Below are positions 9,747-19,446 of a stretch of DNA of 64,000 bases, piece by piece. The notes below the pieces were generated by a model, which was given only the letters and a program-made list of their open reading frames with translations, did no database searches and had not been told where the DNA came from. Source of the DNA: an uncultured Clostridia bacterium (GTDB taxonomy: Bacteria > Bacillota > Clostridia > TANB77 > CAG-508); assembly GCA_948524275.1 (NCBI GenBank), contig CAOSLI010000004.1, positions 1 through 64,000 of the forward strand. Direction: 5' to 3'. The position numbers and the translations under genes were made by a program. Positions within the stretch are counted from its first letter, which is position 1. Each line of letters opens with the position of its first letter.

Positions 9747-10382
9747 ATGAACAAAAAAGAAGCAATAGAAATTATAAAAAAATTGAAAGAAATGTACCCA
9801 GATGCAAAATGTAGTTTGGATTTTAACTCACCTTTTCAAATGCTTGTTGCAGTATGTCTTTCTGCACAATGTACCGACGAGAGAGTCAATAAAACTACGC
9901 CAAGTTTATTTGCAGTATATAATACACCACTAGACTTTGCTAATGCTAATTTAGAGAAATTAGAAAATTTAATTCATCCTTGTGGATTTTATAAAAATAA
10001 AGCTAAAAATTTAAAAGTAGCTGGTGAAAAAATTATAAAATATTTTAATGGTGAAGTACCTAAAAATATGGATGACTTAGTAACTATTCCTGGTGTTGGT
10101 AGGAAGAGTGCTAATGTAATTATGCTTGAAGCCTTTAATGATGCTCAAGGAATTGCTGTTGATACCCATGCAAAACGTATATCAAATAGACTTGGCTTTT
10201 CTAAACAAGCTGAACCTACTAAAATCGAAATTGACTTATGTAAGATGATTCCTAAAGAGTATTGGAAGGATGTAAATCATATTTTTATTTGGCATGGAAG
10301 AAATACATGTACTTCTCAAAATCCAAAGTGTGAAAAATGCACATTAAAAGATCTTTGTGATTACTATAATAAAAAAAAATAA
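9747..10382 (+). CDS. nth: Endonuclease III (DNA glycosylase/AP lyase)
   Basis: 211 residues, the usual family length. It removes oxidised pyrimidines and cleaves at abasic sites in base excision repair. Visible features are the helix-hairpin-helix GVGRKSANV with the catalytic Lys, the VDTHAKRI segment with the catalytic Asp, and the C-terminal iron-sulfur ligands spaced C-x6-C-x2-C-x5-C (CTSQNPKCEKCTLKDLC). It is a monocistronic plus-strand gene with a GAGGT ribosome site and its own promoter. No anomalies. Confidence 0.95.
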   Translation: MNKKEAIEIIKKLKEMYPDAKCSLDFNSPFQMLVAVCLSAQCTDERVNKTTPSLFAVYNTPLDFANANLEKLENLIHPCGFYKNKAKNLKVAGEKIIKYFNGEVPKNMDDLVTIPGVGRKSANVIMLEAFNDAQGIAVDTHAKRISNRLGFSKQAEPTKIEIDLCKMIPKEYWKDVNHIFIWHGRNTCTSQNPKCEKCTLKDLCDYYNKKK

Positions 10383-10399
10383 ATTTTTGTCACTAATTA

Positions 10400-10428
10400 T
10401 TGTATTTCTTATATTTAAGTGTTATAAT
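10400..10428 (+). promoter_or_regulatory. Promoter-like sequence downstream of nth
   Basis: TTGTAT (10400-10405), 17-base spacer, TATAAT preceded by TGT (10423-10428). No coding frame follows; the sequence runs to a strong terminator hairpin near 10535-10566. It may drive a small RNA. Confidence 0.45.
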
Positions 10429-10434
10429 CGCTTT

Positions 10435-10572
10435 GTAAGCATTGATGTGTTTGCATTATATAAAGAGAGAAAACTTGTGTAGAACGTATAATATATGATA
10501 ACACTTCTTTTTTTCATTTGTTTTCCCCCTTTGGGAAGATTCCCCGGCTATTGCTGGGGAATCTTCTTGTCT
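10435..10572 (+). ncRNA. Candidate structured small RNA between nth and the P-type ATPase
   Basis: About 138 bases lie between a sigma-A-like promoter and a terminator on the plus strand with no convincing open frame. The 5' half can fold, with GTGTT..CATTATAT near 10452 pairing ATAT..AACAC near 10485-10505. The 3' end is a 14-bp GC-rich hairpin followed by TTGTCT. It does not resemble 6S RNA, tmRNA or another RNA I recognise. The hairpin could simply terminate nth and the opposing ATPase gene. Confidence 0.35.
10535..10572. terminator. Strong GC-rich hairpin between convergent genes
   Basis: A 14-bp stem with one mismatch (GAAGATTCCCCGGC / GCTGGGGAATCTTC) and a TATT loop. T-rich sequence follows on the plus side; on the minus side it lies just after the ATPase stop at 10571. 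Confidence 0.6.
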
Positions 10573-13314
10573 ATTCATTTTTAGATGTATTTAATTTTAG
10601 TAATTTCATTAATTCTACTATTACTATTGGTGTAAATATTAAACCAATACATTCTAATGCGAGTTCTTTTGGCAGTCTTATTATTCCAAATATATTTTGC
10701 AAACTTGGTATAAATAATACCGCAAGCATTAGAATAGCTGCTACTCCTATGCCTAAGAATAATATTTTGTTTCCGCCTATTCCTGTTTTAAATATTGATT
10801 CTTTGTTGTTTCTTATATTAAATACATGAACAAGTTCTGCAAATGCAATTACAGTAAATGCCATTGTCTGACCTATTTCTACCTTTATTTCTTGATAACT
10901 TAAATTTGGATATTGTTCCTGAAGTTTTGCCACTATATCTTCATTTGCTCCAAGACCTATTATAAATGCTGATAAAGTGATTAATCCTATCATTATTCCT
11001 TGATATATTATTCTCCAAGTCATTCCTTTTGTAAAAATTCCCTTATCTTTATTTGGCTTTCTTTTCATTACATTTTTCTCTGCTGGGTCAGTTGATAAAG
11101 CAAGTGCTGGAAGCGAATCTGTTATTAGGTTTATCCATAATAATTGCGTTACTAAAAATATCTCTATTTTTCCTATATCTATTCCAAATTTTGTGCTTAA
11201 ATACGGTGCGATTAGTATTGATAAAAACAATACTACTATTTCTCCAATATTGCTTGATAGAAGAAATTGTATAACTTTTAAAATATTGTCATAAATTCTT
11301 CTTCCCTCTTCTACGCTATCTACTATACTTGCGAAATTATCATCTGTAAGTATTACATCTGCCGCTTCTTTTGATACATCTGTGCCTACAATTCCCATTG
11401 CACATCCAATGTTTGCTGTTTTTAGTGCTGGAGCATCATTCACTCCATCACCTGTCATAGCAACTATGTCTCCATATGATTGCCATGCTTTTACTATTCT
11501 AACTTTATGCTCTGGTGAAACTCTTGCATATACAGAATACTTCTTTACATTAGTTCGTAATTCCTCGTCTGTCATTTTTTCTAGCATTTCTCCAGTAATT
11601 GCCTCATCTTCATTTTTAATTATTCCAAGTTCTTTTGCAATAGCTACTGCTGTTGTTTTATGGTCACCTGTTATCATTACAGTTCTAATTCCTGCTGTCT
11701 TACATTTAGATACTGCATCTTTAACTTCAATCCTTGGTGGGTCTATCATTCCGTACTAAACCAATGAAAATAAGATTTTGTTCTATTTCCTTCATTTCAG
11801 ATTCCGTTGGTTTATGGTCTAACTCTTTATATGCCATTGCTAAAACTCTTAATGCGCCTGTTGCTAAGTCATCATTTATTTCGTCTATTTTATTTATAAA
11901 ATCTTTATCTACTCTATTTATGTTTCCGTTTTCCACATATCTATCACATTTTGCGAGTAACTCATCAATACCACCTTTTGTGTAAACAATATAAGATTCA
12001 CCCTCTTTATTTACAGTCGTCATTAGCTTTCTTTCAGAGTCAAATGGAATTTCATTTATTCTCGGAATTTGGTCAAATTTACTTGGATCAAAATCGAGTT
12101 TAAAGCCCATATCTACTAATGCTGTTTCTGTTGGATCTCCTATTAAAACATTATCTTTTCCAACTTTTGTATCATTGCATAGCATACTTGTATATACTAA
12201 TCTTTTTAGCTCATCATCTTTTTCTTTTATGTCTTCTACCAATTCTAACTTGCCATTCCAAAACACCTTTTTTACAGTCATTTTATTTTGAGTAAGAGTC
12301 CCAGTTTTGTCAGAGCAAATTACTGTTGTGCATCCTAATGTCTCTACTGCTGGCAGCTTTTTGACAATAGCATGTTTTTTTACCATCCTTTGTACTCCAA
12401 TTGCTAAGACAATGGTAGATACTGCTGCTAGGCCTTCTGGAATTGCTGCAACAGCTAAACTTACTGCTGTCATAAACATTGAAAGTGGCTCTTTTCCATA
12501 AGCTATTCCTATAAAAAATATTATAATGCAAATTACTAATGCTGCTACTCCCAAGATTTTTCCCAATTTATTCAGCTTTTTACTAAGTGGTGTTTCTTCT
12601 TTTGTGGCTGTACTTATTATTTCTGCTATCTTTCCCACTTCTGTATTCATTCCTGTTTCAACTACTATACCTTTTCCACGTCCATATGTTACTAAAGATG
12701 ATGAAAATGCTATATTCGTCCTATCTGCTATTCCTACATCTTCTTCTACTTTTTCTACTTGTTTTTCAGATGGAACCGACTCTCCTGTTAATGCTGATTC
12801 TTGTATTTTTAAATTTATGGCATCTATTAATCTTATATCTGCTGGCACATAGTCTCCAGTATCTAAAATTACTATATCTCCTGGTACTAATTCTTTTGAT
12901 GGAAGGACTAGTTGATTTCCATTTCTAATTACTTTTGCTGTATGACTGCTTAATTTTTGAAGTGCTTCTAATGATTTTTCTGCCTTGCATTCTTGCGCTA
13001 CGCCAATTATTGCATTTGCAATTATTACAATCATTATGATTATTGTATCTGTTATACCTTCTCCTTCTAAACTTCCAATGACTCCAGATACTACTGCTGC
13101 AATTATTAGTACAATTATCATAAAGTCTTTAAATTGTTCTAAGAATTTAACAAATATGCTTTTCTTCTTTCCCTCTTTTATCTCATTTAGTCCATATTCG
13201 CTCTGTCTTTTTTGTACTTCTTCTGCATTTAATCCGAATATTAATATTTACATTAAGCATTTCTTCTGTATTTTGCACACTCTTTTGATACCAACTTATT
13301 TTCTCATTCTCCAT
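10571..13314 (-). CDS. Cation-transporting P-type ATPase (Ca2+ pump type), with two +1 frameshifts at CGG-A
   Basis: The joined product is about 913 residues, right for a P2A-type Ca2+-ATPase (YloB/PMR1 group). Visible are the actuator motif TGES, the PEGL membrane helix, the phosphorylation site CSDKTGTLT, the KGGIDE nucleotide-binding segment and the hinge TGDGVNDAPAL, with further membrane helices at the end. The start is the ATG at 13314 (MENEKISWYQK). Two breaks occur. Codon 27 is CGG (13236-13234) followed by A; removing C gives NINI-GLNAEEVQKRQSEYGLNEI, the expected N-terminal cation-ATPase domain. A second CGG (11753-11751) followed by A lies in LV-CGG-A; removing C gives IFIGLVGMIDPPR, the conserved P-domain motif. 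Function: ATP-driven Ca2+ (or Mn2+) export. Without the shifts only fragments would be made. Confidence 0.85.
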
Positions 13315-13440
13315 ATTATTTCATATCGCTCCTTATTCATCATTCTATATGAATTTATATTTATTATATATTTAGATTATTATTTTTTCAATCATTTTCC
13401 AAAATAAGTTAATTGATATTAAAATATTTTTATCATTGTA

Positions 13441-13469
13441 TTGTAATTATTTTCTTTTTGTTATAAAAT
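13441..13469 (+). promoter_or_regulatory. Promoter of the acyl-CoA ligase gene
   Basis: TTGTAA (13441-13446), 17-base spacer, TAAAAT (13464-13469), about 26 bases before the ATG at 13496. Confidence 0.5.
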
Positions 13470-13495
13470 AAAAACATTGAAAGGGTAATAATTTA

Positions 13496-15175
13496 ATGAA
13501 AAATAAACTTTATAAAGGTCGCATTCTAAACGACCTTAGAGATTTGGTTTCTCTATATAAAAATGAATATAAATCACAGATTGCCTTTGAGTATAAAAAA
13601 GAGCCTAATTCTACCGAATATATTCGAGTTGATTATTCTACCTTTGCTCATGATATTGAAACTTTAGGAGCAAATCTTTTACATTTAGGTTCTAAAAGAG
13701 TAGCTATTATTTCAGACAATAGATATGAATGGTGCGTAAGCTATCTAGCAATTACAACTGCTGGATTAGTTGTTGTTCCTTTTGATAAATCTCTTCCTGA
13801 CAATGAAATTGAAAGTTTAATTATAAGAAGTCATGCTGATACTATCATATATGCCTCAAAGTATGCTGATGCTGCAGGGCTATGTAAAAATAAGATTTGC
13901 ATGGATGATGCAAGTTTTATAGATATGTTAAAAAACGCTCCAGATGAATCTATAACAGATTATAATAATTTAAAAATAGATAATAAAGCCATGTCAGTAA
14001 TGCTTTTTACATCTGGTACTACAAGCACATCTAAAGCTGTAATGCTTTCTCAATATGCACTTTGCACTGATATGTATGGACTTAGTCAAATGATAGATAT
14101 AAATCCATCTGATAAATTTTTGTCATTTTTACCTTTGCATCATACATTTGAAAGTGGTTGTACATTTCTTTTTGGTACATCATGTGGTATTACTATCGCT
14201 TTTTGTGATGGCTTGAAGCATATACAAAAAAACCTTATAGAATATCAAATTACCGCATTTGTATGTGTTCCGCTTATGCTCGAGATTATGTATAAAAAAA
14301 TTTATAAAACCATTGATGAACAGCACAAGACCATCCTTGTAAATATCATGAGAAGATTGTTTAGACATTCATCAATTAAAACTAAAAGGAGAATTTTCAA
14401 GTCTATTATTGATGGTTTAGGTGGAAAGCTAAAAATCATTATTTCTGGTGGTGCAGCAATTTCTAGAGATGTTCTTCAAGGATATAATGATTTTGGATTT
14501 GATATTCATCAAGGATATGGACTTACTGAGACTGCATCTGTTTTAGCTGGTGAAAATATACTTTACAAGCGAAATGGTTCAGTTGGTTTCCCACTTCCTA
14601 CTGTAGAATTTAAGATTAATAATCCTGACAAGAATGGTATTGGTGAAATTCTGGCTAAGACTGATTCTATTATGCTTGGTTACTATGAAAATGAAGATGC
14701 TACAAATGAAGTCTTAAAAGACGGCTGGTTCTATACTGGTGACCTTGGGTATATTGATAAGGATGGATTCTTATTTATTACTGGTAGAAAAAAAGATATG
14801 ATTGTTTTAAAAAATGGAAAGAAGATTTTCCCTGAAGAACTGGAAGCTCTTATAAATAAACTTCCATTTGTTAGTGAAAGTATGGTTTTTGGAAATATTA
14901 GTAACACTAAAGCTGATAGATGTGATGATGTTGTTCTTTGTGCTAAGATTGTTTTTAATAAAGATAAAATCAAGGAGTTATTTCCTAAACTGAAGGTAAG
15001 TGAATATCCAAATATGATTTTAAATGAGGTTAAGACAAAAGTAAATAAGCTAATGCCTGCTTACAAATACATTAGAAAGATTACTGTGACTGATATTCCT
15101 CTCATCAAGACTACAACACAAAAAATTAAGAGACATGAGGAGATGAAGCTGATTAAGGATATGGAGTTAATATAA
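13496..15175 (+). CDS. AMP-binding long-chain fatty acid-CoA ligase-like protein
   Basis: 559 residues of the ANL adenylate-forming family. Visible are the P-loop FTSGTTSTSKAVM, the YGLTET core motif, the hinge YTGDLGYID with GRKKDMIVLKNGKKIFPEELE, and a C-terminal catalytic Lys in TTTQKIKR. The closest family is long-chain acyl-CoA synthetase, activating carboxylates with ATP and CoA. Exact substrate unknown. AAAGGG precedes the ATG. It is monocistronic, followed directly by a strong terminator. Confidence 0.85.
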   Translation: MKNKLYKGRILNDLRDLVSLYKNEYKSQIAFEYKKEPNSTEYIRVDYSTFAHDIETLGANLLHLGSKRVAIISDNRYEWCVSYLAITTAGLVVVPFDKSLPDNEIESLIIRSHADTIIYASKYADAAGLCKNKICMDDASFIDMLKNAPDESITDYNNLKIDNKAMSVMLFTSGTTSTSKAVMLSQYALCTDMYGLSQMIDINPSDKFLSFLPLHHTFESGCTFLFGTSCGITIAFCDGLKHIQKNLIEYQITAFVCVPLMLEIMYKKIYKTIDEQHKTILVNIMRRLFRHSSIKTKRRIFKSIIDGLGGKLKIIISGGAAISRDVLQGYNDFGFDIHQGYGLTETASVLAGENILYKRNGSVGFPLPTVEFKINNPDKNGIGEILAKTDSIMLGYYENEDATNEVLKDGWFYTGDLGYIDKDGFLFITGRKKDMIVLKNGKKIFPEELEALINKLPFVSESMVFGNISNTKADRCDDVVLCAKIVFNKDKIKELFPKLKVSEYPNMILNEVKTKVNKLMPAYKYIRKITVTDIPLIKTTTQKIKRHEEMKLIKDMELI

Positions 15176-15180
15176 ATTTT

Positions 15181-15208
15181 AAAACCCGTGGGGATCCACG
15201 GGTTTTAC
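15181..15208. terminator. Bidirectional terminator
   Basis: A perfect 11-bp stem AAAACCCGTGG / CCACGGGTTTT with a GGAT loop, between the convergent acyl-CoA ligase and RNase G genes. The flanking A and T runs serve both directions. Confidence 0.85.
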
Positions 15209-15250
15209 TGTTATACATATTTATATTAATTAGTACACTATTATAAAGTT

Positions 15251-16393
15251 TTATCTTCCTAGTATATGCTTCCTTGTAATTTCTAGCAGTCCTAATTTTG
15301 TAAATTCAAGTACTTGAACCTTTGACCTATCACTTTTAACAGCTTTTTTCATTTGTTCTATTACCTTTTCTCTATCTTCTTCTTTTTGCATATCTATATA
15401 GTCAACTATAATAATTCCTCCAATGTCTCTTAATCTTATCTGCTTAGCAATTTCATCTGTTGCCTCTAAATTTACTTTCAAGACTGTATCTTCAATATTA
15501 GTCTTTCCTGTAAATTTTCCTGAGTTTACATCTATTGCAGTTAAAGCATCACATTTATCTATTGTAATAAATCCACCACATTTAAGCCATACTTTATGAG
15601 GTATATTTGGAATATCCTTTATCTCTGTTATTTGGATGCTTACATCCTTATTTATATTGCTCATTATATATTTTTTTGTTTCTTTACTATCTGCATAAAT
15701 ATCCACTCCCATTGGTTCAAAATCTGTAATAAGTTTTCCTATTATTCCATTATTATTATATACTTGTTTTGGTAAATCGTTTTCGCTTTCAGACTTTTCT
15801 AATATGTGCTTCCAAAGATTATTTAAATTCTCAATATCCTCTTTTATTATATCTTCATCAGTTCCTTCTGCTGATGTTCTAATGATTGCACCAAAGCCTT
15901 TATCTAAATATTTATTTGCAATTTCAACCAATCTTTCTTTTTCTTTTGCGTCTTCAATCTTGTTTGATACTGTAATAAACTTTGAATATGGCATTAAGAC
16001 AACGTATTTACCTGTAAGCTTTATATCTTTTGTTGCTCTTGAACCTTTCTGTTCCTCACAGTCTCTTTTTATCTGTACTAAGATTTTATCACCCTGTTTT
16101 AATATATCCTGCACTCTATATTTTTCTTCATCTAAATTAACATTTCCAGTTATATTACTTTCCTTTTGTATAATATCCTTTATATGAATTAAAGCATTTT
16201 TTTCTTCTCCAATATCAATAAAAGCAGCTTGCATTCCTTTTATAACATCTTTTACTTTGCCTACATATATGTTTCCCTCTAATCTCTGTTTATCTTTGTA
16301 TTCCTTATATATTTCAACTAGTGTATCTTCTTCATATACATATATATTTAATTCGTTATCAACTTTTTTTATCTCTAATCTATACTTTCCCAT
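15251..16393 (-). CDS. rng: Ribonuclease G/E family protein, short C-terminus
   Basis: 380 residues. An S1-like RNA-binding domain at the N-terminus (EGNIYVGKVKDVIKGMQAAFIDIGEEKNALIH) is followed by the RNase E/G catalytic domain with the metal-binding segments LTAIDVNSG and IIIVDYIDM. This family processes rRNA and mRNA. The protein stops right after GLLEITRKHILGR, where relatives usually continue into the zinc-link Cys pair and small domain. The missing CPxC module is unusual, because the zinc link holds dimers in E. coli RNase E. It lies 13 bases downstream of pth and is probably co-transcribed. Confidence 0.85.
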   Translation of the reverse strand: MGKYRLEIKKVDNELNIYVYEEDTLVEIYKEYKDKQRLEGNIYVGKVKDVIKGMQAAFIDIGEEKNALIHIKDIIQKESNITGNVNLDEEKYRVQDILKQGDKILVQIKRDCEEQKGSRATKDIKLTGKYVVLMPYSKFITVSNKIEDAKEKERLVEIANKYLDKGFGAIIRTSAEGTDEDIIKEDIENLNNLWKHILEKSESENDLPKQVYNNNGIIGKLITDFEPMGVDIYADSKETKKYIMSNINKDVSIQITEIKDIPNIPHKVWLKCGGFITIDKCDALTAIDVNSGKFTGKTNIEDTVLKVNLEATDEIAKQIRLRDIGGIIIVDYIDMQKEEDREKVIEQMKKAVKSDRSKVQVLEFTKLGLLEITRKHILGR

Positions 16394-16406
16394 TTTATAT
16401 CTTTCT

Positions 16407-16967
16407 TTAAATATTATAATAATTCATTGCTTTATCAATTCCAAGTTTTATTATTACTGAAGCTGCTTCTGCTCCTTTTTGAATTGCTGGCATAAGTTTT
16501 TTATATTGCTCATCATTTAGCTTTTCTAAAACATATCCTACTAATAATTCTTTAAATTCTGGCATACCTGTTCCAATTCTTATATGTGGAAACACTGTTG
16601 TCCCAAGATATTCTATTACGGATTTCATTCCGTTATGAGTACCTGCTCCGCCTTTTGACCTTATTTTTAAAACTCCTTCGGCTAAATCAATATCATCATA
16701 TATTATGATAACATTGGCAGGTTCTATTTTATAGAACTTCATCGCTTTGCTAATTGATTTTCCACTTTCATTCATATAAGTTTGTGGCTTAAGTAAAATA
16801 ACTTTCTCACCTTCTATTATTCCACTTCCATATATTCCATCGAAATCCTTTTTACCAAACTCAATATTATATTTTTTTGCAAATTCATTTACTACGTCAA
16901 AGCCCATATTATGTCTTGTTCTGCTATATTCTGGCTCTGGATTACCAAGTCCAACAATTAAATACAT
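16407..16967 (-). CDS. pth: Peptidyl-tRNA hydrolase
   Basis: 186 residues, normal length. It frees tRNA from peptidyl-tRNA dropped by ribosomes. Recognised by the N-terminal LIVGLGNPEPEYSRTRHNMGFD (catalytic His and Asn), LLKPQTYMNESGKS, IIYDDIDL (catalytic Asp) and KGGAGTHNGMKS. A GGGGGAAGG ribosome site precedes the ATG. It is upstream of rng in the same direction. Confidence 0.95.
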   Translation of the reverse strand: MYLIVGLGNPEPEYSRTRHNMGFDVVNEFAKKYNIEFGKKDFDGIYGSGIIEGEKVILLKPQTYMNESGKSISKAMKFYKIEPANVIIIYDDIDLAEGVLKIRSKGGAGTHNGMKSVIEYLGTTVFPHIRIGTGMPEFKELLVGYVLEKLNDEQYKKLMPAIQKGAEAASVIIKLGIDKAMNYYNI

Positions 16968-17055
16968 TTTTCCTTCCCCCTAATAATGCTTACTATTATA
17001 TAATACCATAGAAGTGCTAAAATATAAAGACTCTATTGCAAATTTCATATAAATG

Positions 17056-17084
17056 TTGACTATTATGTAAAAATATAGTAAAAT
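17056..17084 (+). promoter_or_regulatory. Promoter of the MYG1-family gene
   Basis: TTGACT (17056-17061), 17-base spacer beginning ATTATGTAAA, TAAAAT (17079-17084). The spacer carries the TTATGTAAA element seen at other GC-richer units. About 134 bases of leader follow. Confidence 0.65.
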
Positions 17085-17144
17085 ATTAGTATACATAATC
17101 TGTTATGCAGATTCATTTACATACATTTATTTCCTTTTTACTAA

Positions 17145-17172
17145 TTAGTTGGGAGATACTCCCTAACTTTTT
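17145..17172 (+). promoter_or_regulatory. Attenuator-like hairpin in the MYG1 leader
   Basis: AGTT-GGGAG / CTCCC-T-AACT with an ATA loop and one bulge, directly followed by TTTTT. It resembles an intrinsic terminator placed between promoter and gene. A 29-codon open frame (ATG at 17105) reads across it, but has no clear ribosome site. Regulation by attenuation is inference. Confidence 0.4.
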
Positions 17173-17224
17173 GGTTGTACATATATTCCTTTAGGCATCA
17201 AATAAAAGTTGGAGGTAAACAATT

Positions 17225-18169
17225 ATGATTATGAGCATTGGGCAAATCCCTGACAGAGATTACACATTTAATTTTGGTACTCATAGTGGAATCTTCCACT
17301 GCGACGAGGTCGTTGGGATGGCAATACTGGAAATGGCATTTATGGAGGATTTATTACATGTGATTCGGACCAGAAATCCTACAATTTTACAAACTCTTGA
17401 TATGGTAATCGATATTGGAGGCGGAAAATTTGATCACCATATGACAGGCTTTGACAAGTGCAGGGCTACCGGCGAAAAGTATGCTAGTGCAGGGCTGGTA
17501 TGGGACAAGTTTGCTGAAGCTGCTATCTTGAATGTTTGCTATGTTGACAACATACCTACCAGTCGTATCATATTGCAGATAATCAAGGAGCAGATTGACA
17601 GAGAAATTATCATCCCTGTTGATTTAGAAGATAACGGAAATGATATTGGGACTCATACCTTTAGTTTCATTCCAACGTATCTTCCATCATATCTTGATAC
17701 CAAGCAAGATTACGATATGGCCTTCTCAAAGGCTGAAAGAATTACTTATGACATCTTGAAGCATATTATCAAAGATAAGGCTGTTAAACTTGTAACTGCA
17801 AAAGAGTTGCAAAGAAAATGTTCTGAAGTTAGTAATGGCATTTTAGAGATTTCTGCCCAAACAGTCCCGTGGCTTGAGATCATTACTCAATACAATCAGA
17901 GCAATGATTTCAAAATTAAGTTTGTGATTTTCCCTTATCCTTCTGGTGGTTGGGCAGCACAATGTGTTCCCCCATCAGACGAGGAAAAATTCAAACAGCT
18001 TATTCCCTTTCCTAAGGAGTGGGCAGGCGGCACTGAAAAAACTTTACCTGAAATTTCAGGAATAACTGGTGCAACATTTTGTCACAATGGCCTCTTCTTT
18101 GCAAGAGCTAACACCAAGGCAGATATCGTAGAAATGTGTCAGTTTGCAATTGACAACTCTGGCAAGTAA
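17225..18169 (+). CDS. MYG1-family protein (DHH-like metal-dependent hydrolase)
   Basis: 314 residues, typical for UPF0160/MYG1. Conserved metal-binding elements are THSGIFHCDE near the N-terminus and DIGGGKFDHH. The family is related to DHH phosphoesterases; the eukaryotic MYG1 is described as a 3'-5' RNA exonuclease, and bacterial roles are not established. GGAGG eight bases before the ATG fixes the start. The codons are more GC-rich than flanking genes, and codon 48 is CGG followed by A (17366-17368), read as Arg in the family-typical VIRTRNP motif without a frameshift. It is a single-gene unit with its own promoter, leader hairpin and terminator, probably acquired. Confidence 0.85.
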   Translation: MIMSIGQIPDRDYTFNFGTHSGIFHCDEVVGMAILEMAFMEDLLHVIRTRNPTILQTLDMVIDIGGGKFDHHMTGFDKCRATGEKYASAGLVWDKFAEAAILNVCYVDNIPTSRIILQIIKEQIDREIIIPVDLEDNGNDIGTHTFSFIPTYLPSYLDTKQDYDMAFSKAERITYDILKHIIKDKAVKLVTAKELQRKCSEVSNGILEISAQTVPWLEIITQYNQSNDFKIKFVIFPYPSGGWAAQCVPPSDEEKFKQLIPFPKEWAGGTEKTLPEISGITGATFCHNGLFFARANTKADIVEMCQFAIDNSGK

Positions 18170-18189
18170 TTTATTAGATAATCATAAGG

Positions 18190-18230
18190 AAACGACAGTA
18201 GGACGATTTATCGTACTACTGCCGTTTTTA
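18190..18230. terminator. Terminator between MYG1 and sua5
   Basis: A long hairpin (AACGACAGTAGGACGA / TCGTACTACTGCCGTT, TTTA loop, a few mismatches) followed by a T-run. It serves MYG1 and possibly the convergent sua5. Confidence 0.8.
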
Positions 18231-18231
18231 T

Positions 18232-19268
18232 TTATATAATATTATTTTCACAAGCTCTAACTAGTCTATTCATTATACTTAGTCCTAGATTCTTTTCCTC
18301 TACTCCTTCAATAACTGCAAAATCGCAATTTAATCTATCTATCTGTCTTAGACCAGAAAAAATATTACTAGAAACTTCTCCTAAATTATTTTTACTACCT
18401 AAACTAATAAATCTGTCTTCGGGAACATTTATATAATCCTTATCTTCTACAAAACCTAATACACAACAGTTATTATTTTTAGGAATCAAATCATTATTTA
18501 TCTTAGATATTTGATTTACACCAGACTCTACTAATATACACTTTGTTTTAGGCGCGTAATGTTTATACTTCATACCAGGGCTCTCTACCTGTTCATTTTC
18601 TTTGAGTTTTCTAAATAATTTATCACTAAGTTTTACAACTCCGAATAGTATTTTTTATATCATCTTCAGTAATAAAACCAGGTCTTAGAATTGTAGGAAC
18701 TCCATCTATTACTTTTACAACTGTTGATTCTATTCCAATATTACATTTGCCACCATCAACCATTAAATCTACTTTGCCATCAAAGTCATCTTTAATATCT
18801 TCTATACAAGTTCCACTAGGTTTACTAGATATGTTCGCACTAGGTGCAGCAAGTGGGAGATTGCTATTTTCAATAACTTTATGAATTATTTTATTGTCAG
18901 GCATTCTAATACCAACAGTTTCTCCGATTACATGTTACAGTATCACAAATAGATTTCTTTTTATTTAGTATAAGTGTAAATGGTCCTGGCATAAAACTTT
19001 CAATAAGTTTTTCTTCAATTTCATTTGGCTTTTCTACAATATCATAAATCATTTCTTTATTTGAAACATGAACAATTAGTGGATTATCCTGAGCTCTTCC
19101 TTTTGCAGTAAATATCCTTTTACATGCCTTATCTGAAAATGCATTTGCAGCTAAACCATATACCGTTTCAGTTGGAAGTATAACTAATCCATCATTTTTT
19201 AAAGTTTCTATAACATTATTCAATTCATTTTCTTTTATATTATCTTTCCAATCATAAACTTTCATCAT
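18232..19268 (-). CDS. sua5: L-threonylcarbamoyladenylate synthase (Sua5), with two +1 frameshifts at CGG-A
   Basis: The joined product is about 344 residues: a YrdC domain (DGLVILPTETVYGLAANAF, KGRAQDNPLIVH, MPGPFTLIL, PLAAPSANISSKPSGT) plus the C-terminal Sua5 domain (SPGMKYKHYAPKT). It makes threonylcarbamoyl-AMP for the t6A37 tRNA modification, normally essential for decoding ANN codons. Two breaks occur. Codon 115 is CGG (18926-18924) followed by A; dropping C gives VTCN-GETVGIRMPDNK, the conserved active-site strand. A second CGG (18643-18641) followed by A, with C dropped, gives KNTI-GVVKLSDKLFRKL and runs into the Sua5 domain. The start is the double ATG at 19268 with GAGGA upstream. 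Confidence 0.85.
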
Positions 19269-19446
19269 TTCTCTTTCCTCATTTACAGTAGTTAATTATA
19301 CCAAAAAAATGGATATTTGTAAATATTTTTGAGAATTTACTTGAAAATTTTGTATTTTATCTATATAATGTTCTCATAAAATCTTTTAATGTGATTTGAC
19401 AAGATAAAATCACAGATAGCGATTAGTGAAGGGAGAGTTGATTATT

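Noticed and set aside
10435..10572. 6S RNA or tmRNA
   Set aside because: The ends do not pair to give a long rod with a central bubble, and no tRNA-like end or tag frame is present.
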